Below, one piece after another: positions 40,641 to 48,936 of a stretch of DNA of 64,000 nucleotides. Numbering within the stretch: position 1 is the first letter of the stretch; each line of letters starts with the position of its first letter. Source of the DNA: Bdellovibrionales bacterium (GTDB lineage: Bacteria > Bdellovibrionota > Bdellovibrionia > Bdellovibrionales > UBA1609); the NCBI GenBank assembly GCA_019695175.1, contig JAIBAM010000001.1:213689-277688 (forward strand), in the 5' to 3' direction. A program made the position numbers and the translations under genes. The notes beneath the pieces were generated by a model. It searched no databases. It worked only from the letters and a program-made list of their open reading frames with translations, and was not told where the DNA came from.

Positions 40641-41492
40641 TTACCCATCTTTTAGCCCTTTAAGTAAGGCTTGGTTGATCTCAATTTTATATTTTGACTT
40701 TAAACTTTTGAAGTAGGCATTAAAGATGTCTTTCCGTTTTTCATCAAAAACGCCGGTGCGAATGTATTTTTTATTAGTAACCTCATTGTAGGTTCTTCGA
40801 CCTGTAACTTTGATAATATGAAAGCCAAGCTTAGTTTCCACAGGTCCAACAATATCCCCTACCCGTGCTTTTACAATAGCGTCATAATAGAAAGGTACCA
40901 TGATGGTGACGCGATTTTGATAATCGAGGTCACCTCCTCTATTTTTGCTTAGTACATCGTCACTATATAGTTTTGCTTGTTCTGCAAAATCTCTTTTAGA
41001 CTTTTTGATCTCCTGCAAAATTTCTAAAGCTCTTTTATGAGCAATTTGCTTTTCATGCGGATTTGCCTCTGGCTTCACTTCGATCAATATATGGGAACTC
41101 TTAATGTCCGGAAATTGGGTATAATATTTTTTCATTTCATCTTCAGAAACTTTAATAGAATTAACTTTTTCACCAATAGATTTTTCCACAAGGGCTTTGT
41201 AAAGTTCCTGTCGGACTCTTTCTTTTACAATGGGGTCATTTTGCATCCCAACTTTCTCGGCTTCTTGGATTCCAATTTCATAACGAATAAGATCTTCTAG
41301 AAAAAGTTGAGGTGGGGGGGGATTAATAGCATTTTTTTTTACCTCATCCAATTTTGTTTTGAATTCGTCAATGGTAATGGCTTTTGATCCAGCAATGGCA
41401 AGAATCTGATATTTATTATTAGTTGCAAAAGTTTGTGATGAGTGGATTGTAGTTATTAAAAAACAAAAAGAGATTAGGGCCACTAGATGCAT
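40641..41492 (-). CDS. PpiC-type periplasmic peptidyl-prolyl isomerase
   Basis: The third parvulin-type foldase in a row: 283 residues, signal peptide (LVALISFCFLITTIHSSQTFA), an N-terminal chaperone-like region with a Pro-rich NPPPPQLFLED, and a parvulin core. The core has IKSSHILIEVKP, SDDVLSKNRGGDLDYQNR and TKLGFHIIKVTGRR. It lies 39 bases upstream of the lipoprotein foldase and is preceded by AAAGAGG. Being soluble, it may serve different clients from its anchored neighbour; this is inference. Confidence 0.8.
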   Translation of the reverse strand: MHLVALISFCFLITTIHSSQTFATNNKYQILAIAGSKAITIDEFKTKLDEVKKNAINPPPPQLFLEDLIRYEIGIQEAEKVGMQNDPIVKERVRQELYKALVEKSIGEKVNSIKVSEDEMKKYYTQFPDIKSSHILIEVKPEANPHEKQIAHKRALEILQEIKKSKRDFAEQAKLYSDDVLSKNRGGDLDYQNRVTIMVPFYYDAIVKARVGDIVGPVETKLGFHIIKVTGRRTYNEVTNKKYIRTGVFDEKRKDIFNAYFKSLKSKYKIEINQALLKGLKDG

Positions 41493-41542
41493 AAAAAACC
41501 TCTTTGCCGCAATTAGTCTAAAATAAAGGTTAGCATCTGGAT

Positions 41543-42190
41543 TTAATTTAGAGCAATGAGTTTGGCGGACTGATGGTTAGCGTCAAAAATTTTTTGTTTT
41601 AGATTTTCAAGAAGTTCAGGAGATCTAATATCAATTCCTTTTGATATGGGATCAATGGGTTCTGCAAAAGTGACAATAACTTTTGCAAAAGGTTTTGGCA
41701 GTCGAGCTTGGTTCCATGATTTCTTAAATACAATAGGATTTTTAGAGCTTACACCCACAGGAAGTATATAGGCTCGACCCAATCTAGAAAGTTCAAATAC
41801 ACCTGGTTTAACTTGGTAGATGGGGCCTTTCGGTCCATCCACTGCTATTGAGGCGCGATAGCCTTGTCCCAGTAATTTTACGAGACCTTTCAGAGCGCCG
41901 ACGCCCCCTCTTGTGGAGGAACCTCGTGAGGTAGCTCCTCCGAGTCTTCTGATGACAAAATCGACAAGACTGCCGTCGCTACTAGTTGAGGTCATTGTTG
42001 CAATTCGGTAGTGCGAAACTAAGTTAATGATTCCAAGTTCATCACCGTGCCAATGGGCAAAAATTATAGGTTTTCCATCTGCCAACAGTGATTTTATTTT
42101 GGCAGATTCATGAAGTTGGACTCGCCACGTTCCAGTCCACAAGCGATATAAAATCCAGACTAGAAATGGGAGTACATATTTTTTCCACAT
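41543..42190 (-). CDS. DUF374 lysophospholipid acyltransferase-like protein
   Basis: A 215-residue protein with the DUF374 signature of the LPLAT superfamily. The hydrophobic start (VLPFLVWILYRLWTGTW) is followed by IIFAHWHGDELGII, which carries the HxxxD/E-like catalytic region. Then come TSTSSDGSLV, TRGGVGALKGL and the acceptor-loop AVDGPKGPIYQVKPGV. This family probably acylates a lipid or lipid A precursor at the inner membrane; the substrate is not established. It sits between the PPIase group and etfAB, with short gaps, and has no obvious ribosome site. Confidence 0.82.
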   Translation of the reverse strand: MWKKYVLPFLVWILYRLWTGTWRVQLHESAKIKSLLADGKPIIFAHWHGDELGIINLVSHYRIATMTSTSSDGSLVDFVIRRLGGATSRGSSTRGGVGALKGLVKLLGQGYRASIAVDGPKGPIYQVKPGVFELSRLGRAYILPVGVSSKNPIVFKKSWNQARLPKPFAKVIVTFAEPIDPISKGIDIRSPELLENLKQKIFDANHQSAKLIALN

Positions 42191-42205
42191 AAACTATTAT
42201 TGGGA

Positions 42206-43180
42206 TTAGGTCAGAATTCTGCGGAACTCTTCTGTAAGCAGGGGAACTACTTCAAATAAGTCCCCAACAATTCCGTAGGTCGCTTTTTTAAAAATGGGTG
42301 CTTCGGGATCTTTGTTGATGGCGACAATAACTTTACTTCCACTCATTCCTGCCAAGTGCTGGATGGCTCCAGATATTCCACATGCAATGTATAAAGTAGG
42401 AGATACTGTTTTACCAGTTTGACCAACCTGGAGAGAGTGGGGAACCCACCCGGCATCAGCCACAGCACGAGAAGCACCTACAGCTCCACCAAGGACGCTG
42501 GCCAGATCTTCAAGTAACTTAAAGTTTTGGGGACCCCCCAGACCTCGTCCACCGGAAACAATAATATTGGCTTCGGTCAAATCCACTTTACCCACTGTAC
42601 CTTGAACGATACTTTTGACGGTCGTTTTTAGATCTAAAGGTGGAAGCGAAAGAGTATTTACTTTGGGAGAGGAAGGAGTTTGCGCTTTCTCAATGGGAAG
42701 TTGATTGGCTCGCATTAAAACAACCTTAATAGGGCTGTTTAGAAAGTCCACTTGTGCGGTGCACTTACCTGAATAAAGCGGCCTTGTAACAACGACTTTT
42801 TCTGTTGTTATTTCCAGACTATTGCAGTCGCTGACAACACCCGTTTTAATTTTGGCCGCAAGACGAGGGAATAAATCCTTTGCCATCATACTTGAACTGG
42901 CTAAAATAAGTTCGGGTTTACAAGACTCCACAGTTAGGTTCAGCGCTTGGGTAAAGCTTTCAGGGTTGTAATACTTGAGTATCTCGTTTTGGCAAACAAA
43001 CACATTTTTGACTCCAAAAGTGCCTAGTTGCTCAATGAGCGGGGCAAAATTAAATCCATTATTTCCAAGTAAAAGTGCAAAGGAATCAATGTGGATTTTT
43101 TGGACAAGAGTTAGCAACTCTTGAGTACCCTTTTTGATTCCAAGATTGTCGTATTCACAGAATACCAGCGTGCGGGGCAT
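42206..43180 (-). CDS. etfA: Electron transfer flavoprotein subunit alpha
   Basis: ETF alpha holds FAD and passes electrons from acyl-CoA and other dehydrogenases to the quinone pool. The 324-residue protein shows the C-terminal FAD domain: [49 protein letters not shown] and [23 protein letters not shown] 43180 has GAGGAG upstream. It follows etfB by 23 bases. Confidence 0.95.
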   Translation of the reverse strand: MPRTLVFCEYDNLGIKKGTQELLTLVQKIHIDSFALLLGNNGFNFAPLIEQLGTFGVKNVFVCQNEILKYYNPESFTQALNLTVESCKPELILASSSMMAKDLFPRLAAKIKTGVVSDCNSLEITTEKVVVTRPLYSGKCTAQVDFLNSPIKVVLMRANQLPIEKAQTPSSPKVNTLSLPPLDLKTTVKSIVQGTVGKVDLTEANIIVSGGRGLGGPQNFKLLEDLASVLGGAVGASRAVADAGWVPHSLQVGQTGKTVSPTLYIACGISGAIQHLAGMSGSKVIVAINKDPEAPIFKKATYGIVGDLFEVVPLLTEEFRRILT

Positions 43181-43203
43181 AAGGACTCCTCATTTAAAAC
43201 AAA

Positions 43204-43980
43204 TTAAAAAACTTTAGCTTCTTCTTTAAGGAGGCGACACAATTCTTTGGCTTGTTGTGCAGAGTCGCCTTGAATTAATTTGACCGGTGGTTTTTCCGCG
43301 GGAAGTTGAAAATGCGAATATTTAATTTTAAGAAATGTATCCCCGCCCAATTCAGAACCAGTACACTCTTTTATCGGTTTCTTTTTAGCCTTCATAATTC
43401 CAGGAAGACTCGCGTATCGAGGAGTATTAAGTCCTTTATTTACCGCGATTAAACAGGGAAGTCTGAGCTCCACAATTTCTCTAGAGCCGCCTTCCACTTC
43501 GCGCTCAGCTAAAGCTCCTGACTCTTGGAGGGTTAATTTGGAAACCACAGAAGTATGTGGAATCCCCAAGTACTCAGCCAAAGCCTGACCTGTACTGGAG
43601 CAGTTATCATCGATGGCTAATTTGCCGGTTAGTATAAGATCCACAGAAGTCTCTTTTTTAAGAGCCGCGTGAATTAAATGGGCTGTTGCAAAGGGGTCAA
43701 TCTCATAGGCTGTGTCTATGGCAATTCCATCATCAGCGCCCATAGCGAGAGCGGATCGGATACAATCTGTGATTCTACTTTTTGGTCCGACAGAGACAAC
43801 AGTAACGTTTGCGGCTCCACCTTTAGCCTCTTTTATCCTAAGAGCTTCTTCCACAGCAATTTCATCATAAGGATTCATGATCCACTTAATCCCAGCGACA
43901 TCAATTCCAGTGGAGTCCTCTTTAAGTTTCAGTTTGGTTTCTGTATCTGGTACTTGTTTGACACAAACATATATTCTCAT
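43204..43980 (-). CDS. etfB: Electron transfer flavoprotein subunit beta
   Basis: ETF beta partners EtfA and binds AMP. The 258-residue protein begins MRIYVCVKQVPDTETKLKL and has the characteristic blocks MNPYDEIAVEEALRIKE, GADDGIAID and TGKLAIDDNCSSTGQALAEYLG. The C-terminal recognition region contains LPCLIAVNKGLNTPRYASLP. It is divergent from sdhCAB, another quinone-reducing system, across a 347-base gap. Confidence 0.95.
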   Translation of the reverse strand: MRIYVCVKQVPDTETKLKLKEDSTGIDVAGIKWIMNPYDEIAVEEALRIKEAKGGAANVTVVSVGPKSRITDCIRSALAMGADDGIAIDTAYEIDPFATAHLIHAALKKETSVDLILTGKLAIDDNCSSTGQALAEYLGIPHTSVVSKLTLQESGALAEREVEGGSREIVELRLPCLIAVNKGLNTPRYASLPGIMKAKKKPIKECTGSELGGDTFLKIKYSHFQLPAEKPPVKLIQGDSAQQAKELCRLLKEEAKVF

Positions 43981-44327
43981 CTTAGTTACCCTTACTTAAA
44001 CGGACCTTCTTTTTTTTCTACAAAAAGAGGTCTTTGTTTCAAATAGACTCTGGGAAAGTGACCCCATCATTTCTATCAATGTTAGCGTTATCTAGAACTA
44101 GAACGATGGGGGACTTATTGTGCGTATAATTGGTAGTGACCGAAAAAAAAATGAATGTCACGACATAGTGATGTGCGGCAGCAATGTATTGGCTGCTTGA
44201 GTCCATTCCTGGACGACTTTATGGTTTTTGTTATAGGGTGGAGTTTTATTGACAGACCAATCCATTGAATTCTTAAGGAAATATTACTGCGCAAGTGTTA
44301 TTGCGCGGGATTGTTAAAGGGTTTTTC
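43981..44327. promoter_or_regulatory. Divergent control region between etfBA and sdhCAB
   Basis: No gene is seen in these 347 bases. On the plus strand a TTGACA at 44249-44254 lies 17 bases before CTTAAG (44272-44277), a candidate sdh promoter with a weak -10. In the leader, GCGCAA (44289-44294) and TTGCGC (44301-44306) form a six-base hairpin just before the AAAGGG ribosome site. TATAAT occurs alone at 44125-44130. A dyad, TCAC and GTGA around six bases, lies near 44158-44171. Confidence 0.35.
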
Positions 44328-44999
44328 ATGTTGCAAAAATATTGTTTTTTTAAATCCACTATTGGCCGAAAACAGCTGGTGGCGTTAACTGGCTTGATTC
44401 TCAGTCTTTTCGTACTTACTCATATGGCTGGAAATTTGCTTATTTTAGTGAGCCCCCAGAAATACAATGAATATGCCCATAGTTTGGTCTCAAATCCATT
44501 CCTGGAGCTTATTGAATGGGTGTTATTATTTGCGTTGGTAAGTCATTTTATTATTGCGATGAAGCTTCAGATCAACAATTTCAAAGCAAAGCCTCAAGCC
44601 TACGCCAGGTCTGGACAAGGAAAAAAAGGTACAGATCCAGTGAGCCAAACTATGGCCATACAAGGATTATTAATTCTTGTATTTATTGTGCTTCATCTCA
44701 TAACTTTTAAATATGGAACTAGTTATGAAGTTAATTACGGTACTGGACCCATGCGCGATCTTCATAGACTGGTGGTTGAAGTGTTTCACAATCCAATCTA
44801 TGTCGGCTGGTATCTGGTAGCCCTAGTTGTTCTGGGGCTTCATCTGAAACATGGGGTGAAGTCTTTATTTCAAACATTAGGGTTTAATCACCCTAAGTAT
44901 CAGTGTGCTTTGCAGGTCTTTGCTCTTCTTTATGCAATCGTAGTTTCCTGTGGTTTTATTATTCAGCCTATTTACGTGTATTTTATTTTTCAGAATTAA
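44328..44999 (+). CDS. sdhC: Succinate dehydrogenase/fumarate reductase cytochrome b558 subunit
   Basis: The membrane anchor that carries two b hemes and the quinone site. I place the start at ATG 44328, with AAAGGG six bases upstream, giving 223 residues; an earlier in-frame codon at 44295 lies in the hairpin leader. It has five predicted membrane helices, starting KQLVALTGLILSLFVLTHMA, with His residues in THMAGN, VSHFIIAMK, VLHLITFK and GLHLKHGVK as likely heme ligands. The pattern is the single-anchor b558 family (B. subtilis, Bacteroidetes and deltaproteobacterial types), not the E. coli SdhC/SdhD pair. Confidence 0.9.
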   Translation: MLQKYCFFKSTIGRKQLVALTGLILSLFVLTHMAGNLLILVSPQKYNEYAHSLVSNPFLELIEWVLLFALVSHFIIAMKLQINNFKAKPQAYARSGQGKKGTDPVSQTMAIQGLLILVFIVLHLITFKYGTSYEVNYGTGPMRDLHRLVVEVFHNPIYVGWYLVALVVLGLHLKHGVKSLFQTLGFNHPKYQCALQVFALLYAIVVSCGFIIQPIYVYFIFQN

Positions 45000-45021
45000 T
45001 AGATTCTAAAATGGAGAAGTC

Positions 45022-46944
45022 GTGGTGAAATTAGATTCCAAAGTTCCATCTGGAAATATTCAGGATAAGTGGGAACGTCACAAGTTCGAAATGAAACTGG
45101 TGAACCCAGCGAACAAACGAAAACACACTGTTCTTGTTGTTGGGACTGGCTTGGCTGGAGCTTCAGCAGCGGCTTCACTTGCTGAATTGGGTTATAAAGT
45201 AAAAGTTTTTTGTATCCAAGACTCTCCACGAAGAGCTCACTCGATTGCAGCTCAAGGCGGGATCAACGCAGCTAAGAACTACCCCAACGATGGTGATTCC
45301 GTGTGGCGGTTGTTTTATGACACGGTTAAAGGTGGTGATTTTCGAGCTCGCGAAGCTAACGTTTATAGATTGGCTCAAGTATCAGTTAATATTATCGATC
45401 AGTGTGTAGCGCAGGGTGTTCCTTTTGCCAGAGAATATGGCGGTCTCTTGGACAATCGGTCTTTTGGGGGAGCGCAGGTTTCAAGGACTTTTTATGCTAG
45501 AGGACAAACTGGTCAGCAGCTACTACTCGGGGCCTATCAGGCGCTCATGAGACAAGTGGGAAAGGGTGCCGTTCAGTTGTTCTCCCGTCGCGAAATGCTC
45601 GATTTGGTTTTAGTAGATGGTAAAGCCAGGGGGATCACTGCTAGGAATTTGGTTTCTGGTGAAATTGAGAGTTATTCAGGGGATGCTGTCTTATTGGCCA
45701 CCGGTGGTTACGGAAACGTTTATTATTTGTCGACCAACGCTAAGAATTCAAACGTGACGGCCTCATGGAGATGTCATAAAAAGGGAGCCCTTTTTGGAAA
45801 CCCGTGTTTCACTCAAATTCATCCTACATGTATACCCCGCTCAGGCGATTATCAATCCAAGCTGACTTTGATGTCGGAGTCGTTACGCAATGACGGTAGA
45901 GTTTGGGTTCCCAAAGCTAAAGATGACAAGCGTCATCCAGCGGAGATTCCAGAAAGTGAAAGGGATTTTTACTTAGAAAGAATTTATCCTAGTTTTGGAA
46001 ATCTAGTGCCGCGTGACGTGGCTTCTCGGCAGGCAAAGTTTCGTGTGGATGAAGGTCGAGGGGTTGGCCATACCGCGGAAGCCGTTTACTTAGATTTTGG
46101 TGATGCCATTAAGCGCTTAGGGCAAGAGGCTATTTCGGAAAAATATGGCAACTTGTTCCAAATGTATGAAAAAATAACGGGAGAAAATCCCTACAAGCAG
46201 CCCATGAGAATTTTTCCTGCAGTTCACTATACTATGGGAGGGTTGTGGGTCGATTACAATTTGATGAGTTCAATTCCTGGATTGCATGTCTTAGGAGAGG
46301 CCAATTTTTCAGATCATGGTGCCAACAGATTGGGTGCTAGTGCTTTGATGCAGGGATTGGCTGACGGGTATTTTATTATCCCTTACACTTTAGGGAACTA
46401 TTTATCCTCAAATAAATTTGAGAGTTTAAATGAAACTCATCCTGCTTTTATTGAAAGTAAAAAACAAGTTTCACAAAAATTAATGCAGCTACTTTCTGTC
46501 AAAGGGAAGCGAACTTCGGATGAAATCCATCGTCAGTTGGGACAACTGATGTGGGAGTACGTTGGAATGTCACGCACCAAACAGGGGTTACAAAAAGTGG
46601 CTAAGGACATTGCTGGCCTAAGGGAAGAGTTTTGGAAAAATGTTTGCGTTCCTGGTGATGCAAACTTTAAAAACTCATCTTTAGAGCACGCTTGTAGGTT
46701 GGCCGACTTTTTAGAGTTGGGTGAGCTTATGGCAAGGGATGGCTTGGAGCGCGAAGAGTCCTGTGGCGGACACTTCCGAGAAGAATTCCAAACAGCTGAT
46801 AATGAAGCTTTAAGGAATGATGAAAAGTTTTGTCATGTATCTGCTTGGGAATATAAAGGTGTGGAGAACTCACCTTTGTGGCAAATGCACCAGGAACCGC
46901 TGATTTTCGAAAATGTTAAACTGTCACAACGAAGTTATAAGTGA
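45022..46944 (+). CDS. sdhA: Succinate dehydrogenase/fumarate reductase flavoprotein subunit
   Basis: The 640-residue catalytic subunit interconverts succinate and fumarate with covalently bound FAD. Visible: the Rossmann motif [19 protein letters not shown], the flavinylation site [16 protein letters not shown] (His), the active-site block [10 protein letters not shown], and [14 protein letters not shown] 45022 has GGAG five bases upstream. It is close in length to the long (~640) non-classical type found with single b558 anchors. Confidence 0.96.
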   Translation: MVKLDSKVPSGNIQDKWERHKFEMKLVNPANKRKHTVLVVGTGLAGASAAASLAELGYKVKVFCIQDSPRRAHSIAAQGGINAAKNYPNDGDSVWRLFYDTVKGGDFRAREANVYRLAQVSVNIIDQCVAQGVPFAREYGGLLDNRSFGGAQVSRTFYARGQTGQQLLLGAYQALMRQVGKGAVQLFSRREMLDLVLVDGKARGITARNLVSGEIESYSGDAVLLATGGYGNVYYLSTNAKNSNVTASWRCHKKGALFGNPCFTQIHPTCIPRSGDYQSKLTLMSESLRNDGRVWVPKAKDDKRHPAEIPESERDFYLERIYPSFGNLVPRDVASRQAKFRVDEGRGVGHTAEAVYLDFGDAIKRLGQEAISEKYGNLFQMYEKITGENPYKQPMRIFPAVHYTMGGLWVDYNLMSSIPGLHVLGEANFSDHGANRLGASALMQGLADGYFIIPYTLGNYLSSNKFESLNETHPAFIESKKQVSQKLMQLLSVKGKRTSDEIHRQLGQLMWEYVGMSRTKQGLQKVAKDIAGLREEFWKNVCVPGDANFKNSSLEHACRLADFLELGELMARDGLEREESCGGHFREEFQTADNEALRNDEKFCHVSAWEYKGVENSPLWQMHQEPLIFENVKLSQRSYK

Positions 46945-46955
46945 GGACGCTTTAA

Positions 46956-47741
46956 ATGAAAACAATCAACCTGAAACTTAAAATTTGGCGTCAAAGTGGC
47001 CCTGAGGATAAAGGTCACTTTATGGACTTTAATGCAACTAACATATCCACTGACATGTCTTTTTTAGAAATGCTGGATGTCGTGAATTCTGATTTGATTA
47101 AACAGAATAAAGAACCCATAGAATTCGACCACGATTGTCGCGAGGGTATTTGCGGAACATGTTCTCTGGTTATTAATGGTTCAGCTCATGGGCCTGAACT
47201 AGGAACAACCACTTGCCAACTTCATATGAGAAAATTTAATGACAATGATACGGTTTATATTGAGCCATTTCGAGCTAAGGCCTTTCCTGTGATCAAAGAT
47301 TTAGTTGTGGATCGGTCTGCCTTTGACCGAATTATTGCTGCAGGTGGTTTTATTTCGGTTAACACTGGGAGTGCTCAAGATGCCAATGCAATTCCCGTTG
47401 CAAAAGAGAAAGCGGATCTATCCTTTGCTGCTGCGACTTGTATTGGCTGCGGGGCTTGTGTAGCCAGTTGTAAAAATGCTTCAGCGAGTTTGTTTGTTGC
47501 CGCCAAAATGGCCCATCTCAATTTGTTACCTCAAGGGCAACCTGAAAAAGAGAATCGGGCGCTGGCAATGGTGGCACAGATGGATCAGGAAGGGTTTGGG
47601 AGTTGCACCAATACTGGGGTATGTTCCGCAGCATGTCCTAAAGAAATCAGTTTGGAAACTATCGCGCAAATGAATCGAACCTTTCTTCAGGCTTCCCTGG
47701 GCAACAGGCCTCCAACAAAGTTATCAGAGGGTGGATTTTAA
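46956..47741 (+). CDS. sdhB: Succinate dehydrogenase/fumarate reductase iron-sulfur subunit
   Basis: The electron-wire subunit. The 261-residue protein carries three cluster motifs: [2Fe-2S] [16 protein letters not shown] with the distal Cys in TTCQLHM; [4Fe-4S] [13 protein letters not shown]; and a third set [15 protein letters not shown], the [3Fe-4S]/[4Fe-4S] site. It is 11 bases after sdhA. Direction (succinate oxidation or fumarate reduction) cannot be read from the sequence. Confidence 0.95.
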   Translation: MKTINLKLKIWRQSGPEDKGHFMDFNATNISTDMSFLEMLDVVNSDLIKQNKEPIEFDHDCREGICGTCSLVINGSAHGPELGTTTCQLHMRKFNDNDTVYIEPFRAKAFPVIKDLVVDRSAFDRIIAAGGFISVNTGSAQDANAIPVAKEKADLSFAAATCIGCGACVASCKNASASLFVAAKMAHLNLLPQGQPEKENRALAMVAQMDQEGFGSCTNTGVCSAACPKEISLETIAQMNRTFLQASLGNRPPTKLSEGGF

Positions 47742-47812
47742 CATAATAAAATCCATTTAATTTTGATCTAGATTTAGGGCTAGGTTCCAAGGAATACCCA
47801 TAAGTAGCGTAG

Positions 47813-47843
47813 TTATGCACCTATATCCACATAGTTATCCACA
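47813..47843. promoter_or_regulatory. Cluster of three phased DnaA-box-like sites downstream of sdhB
   Basis: TTATGCACC (47813-47821, two mismatches), ATATCCACA (47823-47831, one mismatch) and TTATCCACA (47835-47843, perfect) stand in tandem, spaced 10 and 12 bases. This resembles the helical phasing in oriC. The cluster lies about 22 kb from the origin in a 261-base non-coding gap. Confidence 0.55.
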
Positions 47844-47854
47844 AATTTAGCAGT

Positions 47855-47877
47855 ATATGCTCAATTTTTGAGCATAT
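47855..47877. repeat. Perfect inverted repeat after the DnaA-box cluster
   Basis: ATATGCTCAA and TTGAGCATAT (10 bases each) flank TTT. No T-run follows, so it is a weak candidate for the sdh terminator and may instead be an operator or structural dyad. Confidence 0.5.
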
Positions 47878-48002
47878 TAGTAAAGTTAAGGTGGTTTAAA
47901 GTTTCAGGAGATGTGGAAACCAGAAAAATCCTCTTGTTAAAGTATTGACACCAGTACAATCAAGATGTAGCCGTCCAGTAAATAAAACTAGGCGGAGTTA
48001 TT

Positions 48003-48266
48003 ATGAGAGCTAAGGGCTGCATGTTTTTGGCGATGGGTGTTGTTTGGATTTTTACTATTTTTGCCAGTGCAAAAGAAGACGCTGCAGAGATTCGTTGCTT
48101 CCAACAGAGCTTTCAAGTAAATCTCAGAGAAAATTTGTCTGGTCAATTAGATCAGGCGATAAATAAAACTTGTGATGTCAATAAGCCTTTCTCTTCCCAG
48201 CTTCTTAAGCTGTCCCCTGGGGGAGATTACCCATGGACTGCACTCATCTGCTGTCATAAAAAATAA
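48003..48266 (+). CDS. Small secreted protein, unknown
   Basis: An 87-residue frame with GGCGGAG six bases before the ATG and a signal peptide (hydrophobic MFLAMGVVWIFTIFASA, cleavage likely after ASA). The mature ~64 residues contain four Cys (one at RCFQQ, one at KTCDV and a CC pair at the end), which could form two disulfides. I do not recognise a family. A TTGACA lies at 47945-47950 but the matching -10 is poor. The ribosome site and export signal argue for a real gene. Confidence 0.55.
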   Translation: MRAKGCMFLAMGVVWIFTIFASAKEDAAEIRCFQQSFQVNLRENLSGQLDQAINKTCDVNKPFSSQLLKLSPGGDYPWTALICCHKK

Positions 48267-48450
48267 GAATATTTTTAACCTATCTTTTTAATTATAAATT
48301 TTAATGAAATTTATAGAGATGTTGTTATTACGATAGATCTCAACCTCGACTAAAACCTAAATTTAGTACAGTTTTACACGAAGAATATCGCCAAATTTTA
48401 AAAAGTCGTTACCCTAAGTGGGTCCATCAACCCACAAAAAGGAGACAGTA

Positions 48451-48819
48451 ATGACGAATAAAACCTATGAATTTGCAGGTTATACTTTCAAAACGTATTT
48501 CAAGAAAGCCGGACAAGGATATGAAATTGGATTAACCAGTGGTGGTAAAACCTATTTTTTTAGTAACTTTACTTCCTCAAAAGAGGCCAACAAATGGTGG
48601 AGTCAATTCAATAAGTTAATTACGGGATTTTACAAAAAGTTTAAATACACAGACGAAAATCCAAGACAGTTTTATGGCGAATTTATGGCCACCTATTTAT
48701 ACAAAGCTTACTATACATTTTTGACCGATTTGTTTAGAGGCTATGACCGTTTTTACAACAAAGAATTTGGACAAAAGTATCAAAAGTATGAGCGTATGAT
48801 GAAAGATATGGCTGCATAA
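48451..48819 (+). CDS. Small aromatic-rich cytoplasmic protein, unknown
   Basis: A 122-residue product from ATG 48451, preceded by AAAGGAG; an in-frame GTG at 48418 lies in a small hairpin and has no ribosome site. The sequence is very rich in Tyr, Phe, Trp and Lys (TYEFAGYTFKTYFKKAG, ANKWWSQFNKLITGFYKKF, YLYKAYYTFLTDLFRGYDRF). It appears to have a beta-strand start followed by long amphipathic helices, with no signal or membrane segment. No family recognised. The strong ribosome site suggests it is well expressed. A six-base hairpin (48418-48423/48430-48435) lies just upstream. Confidence 0.6.
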   Translation: MTNKTYEFAGYTFKTYFKKAGQGYEIGLTSGGKTYFFSNFTSSKEANKWWSQFNKLITGFYKKFKYTDENPRQFYGEFMATYLYKAYYTFLTDLFRGYDRFYNKEFGQKYQKYERMMKDMAA

Positions 48820-48936
48820 TATATTCTAAATTCGAAAGAGCATTCAAAGTGTAAATGGGGGTTGTGGGAAGATCATAGTTTGCAGAAAGTAATCTGATAT
48901 CTGACTGCAACGCCCATGGTTTTGGAAGGTTACAGC

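Noticed and set aside
43678-44046. 122-codon plus-strand frame opposite the start of etfB
   Set aside because: Antisense to a well-conserved gene and without a ribosome site; its composition mirrors etfB codons.
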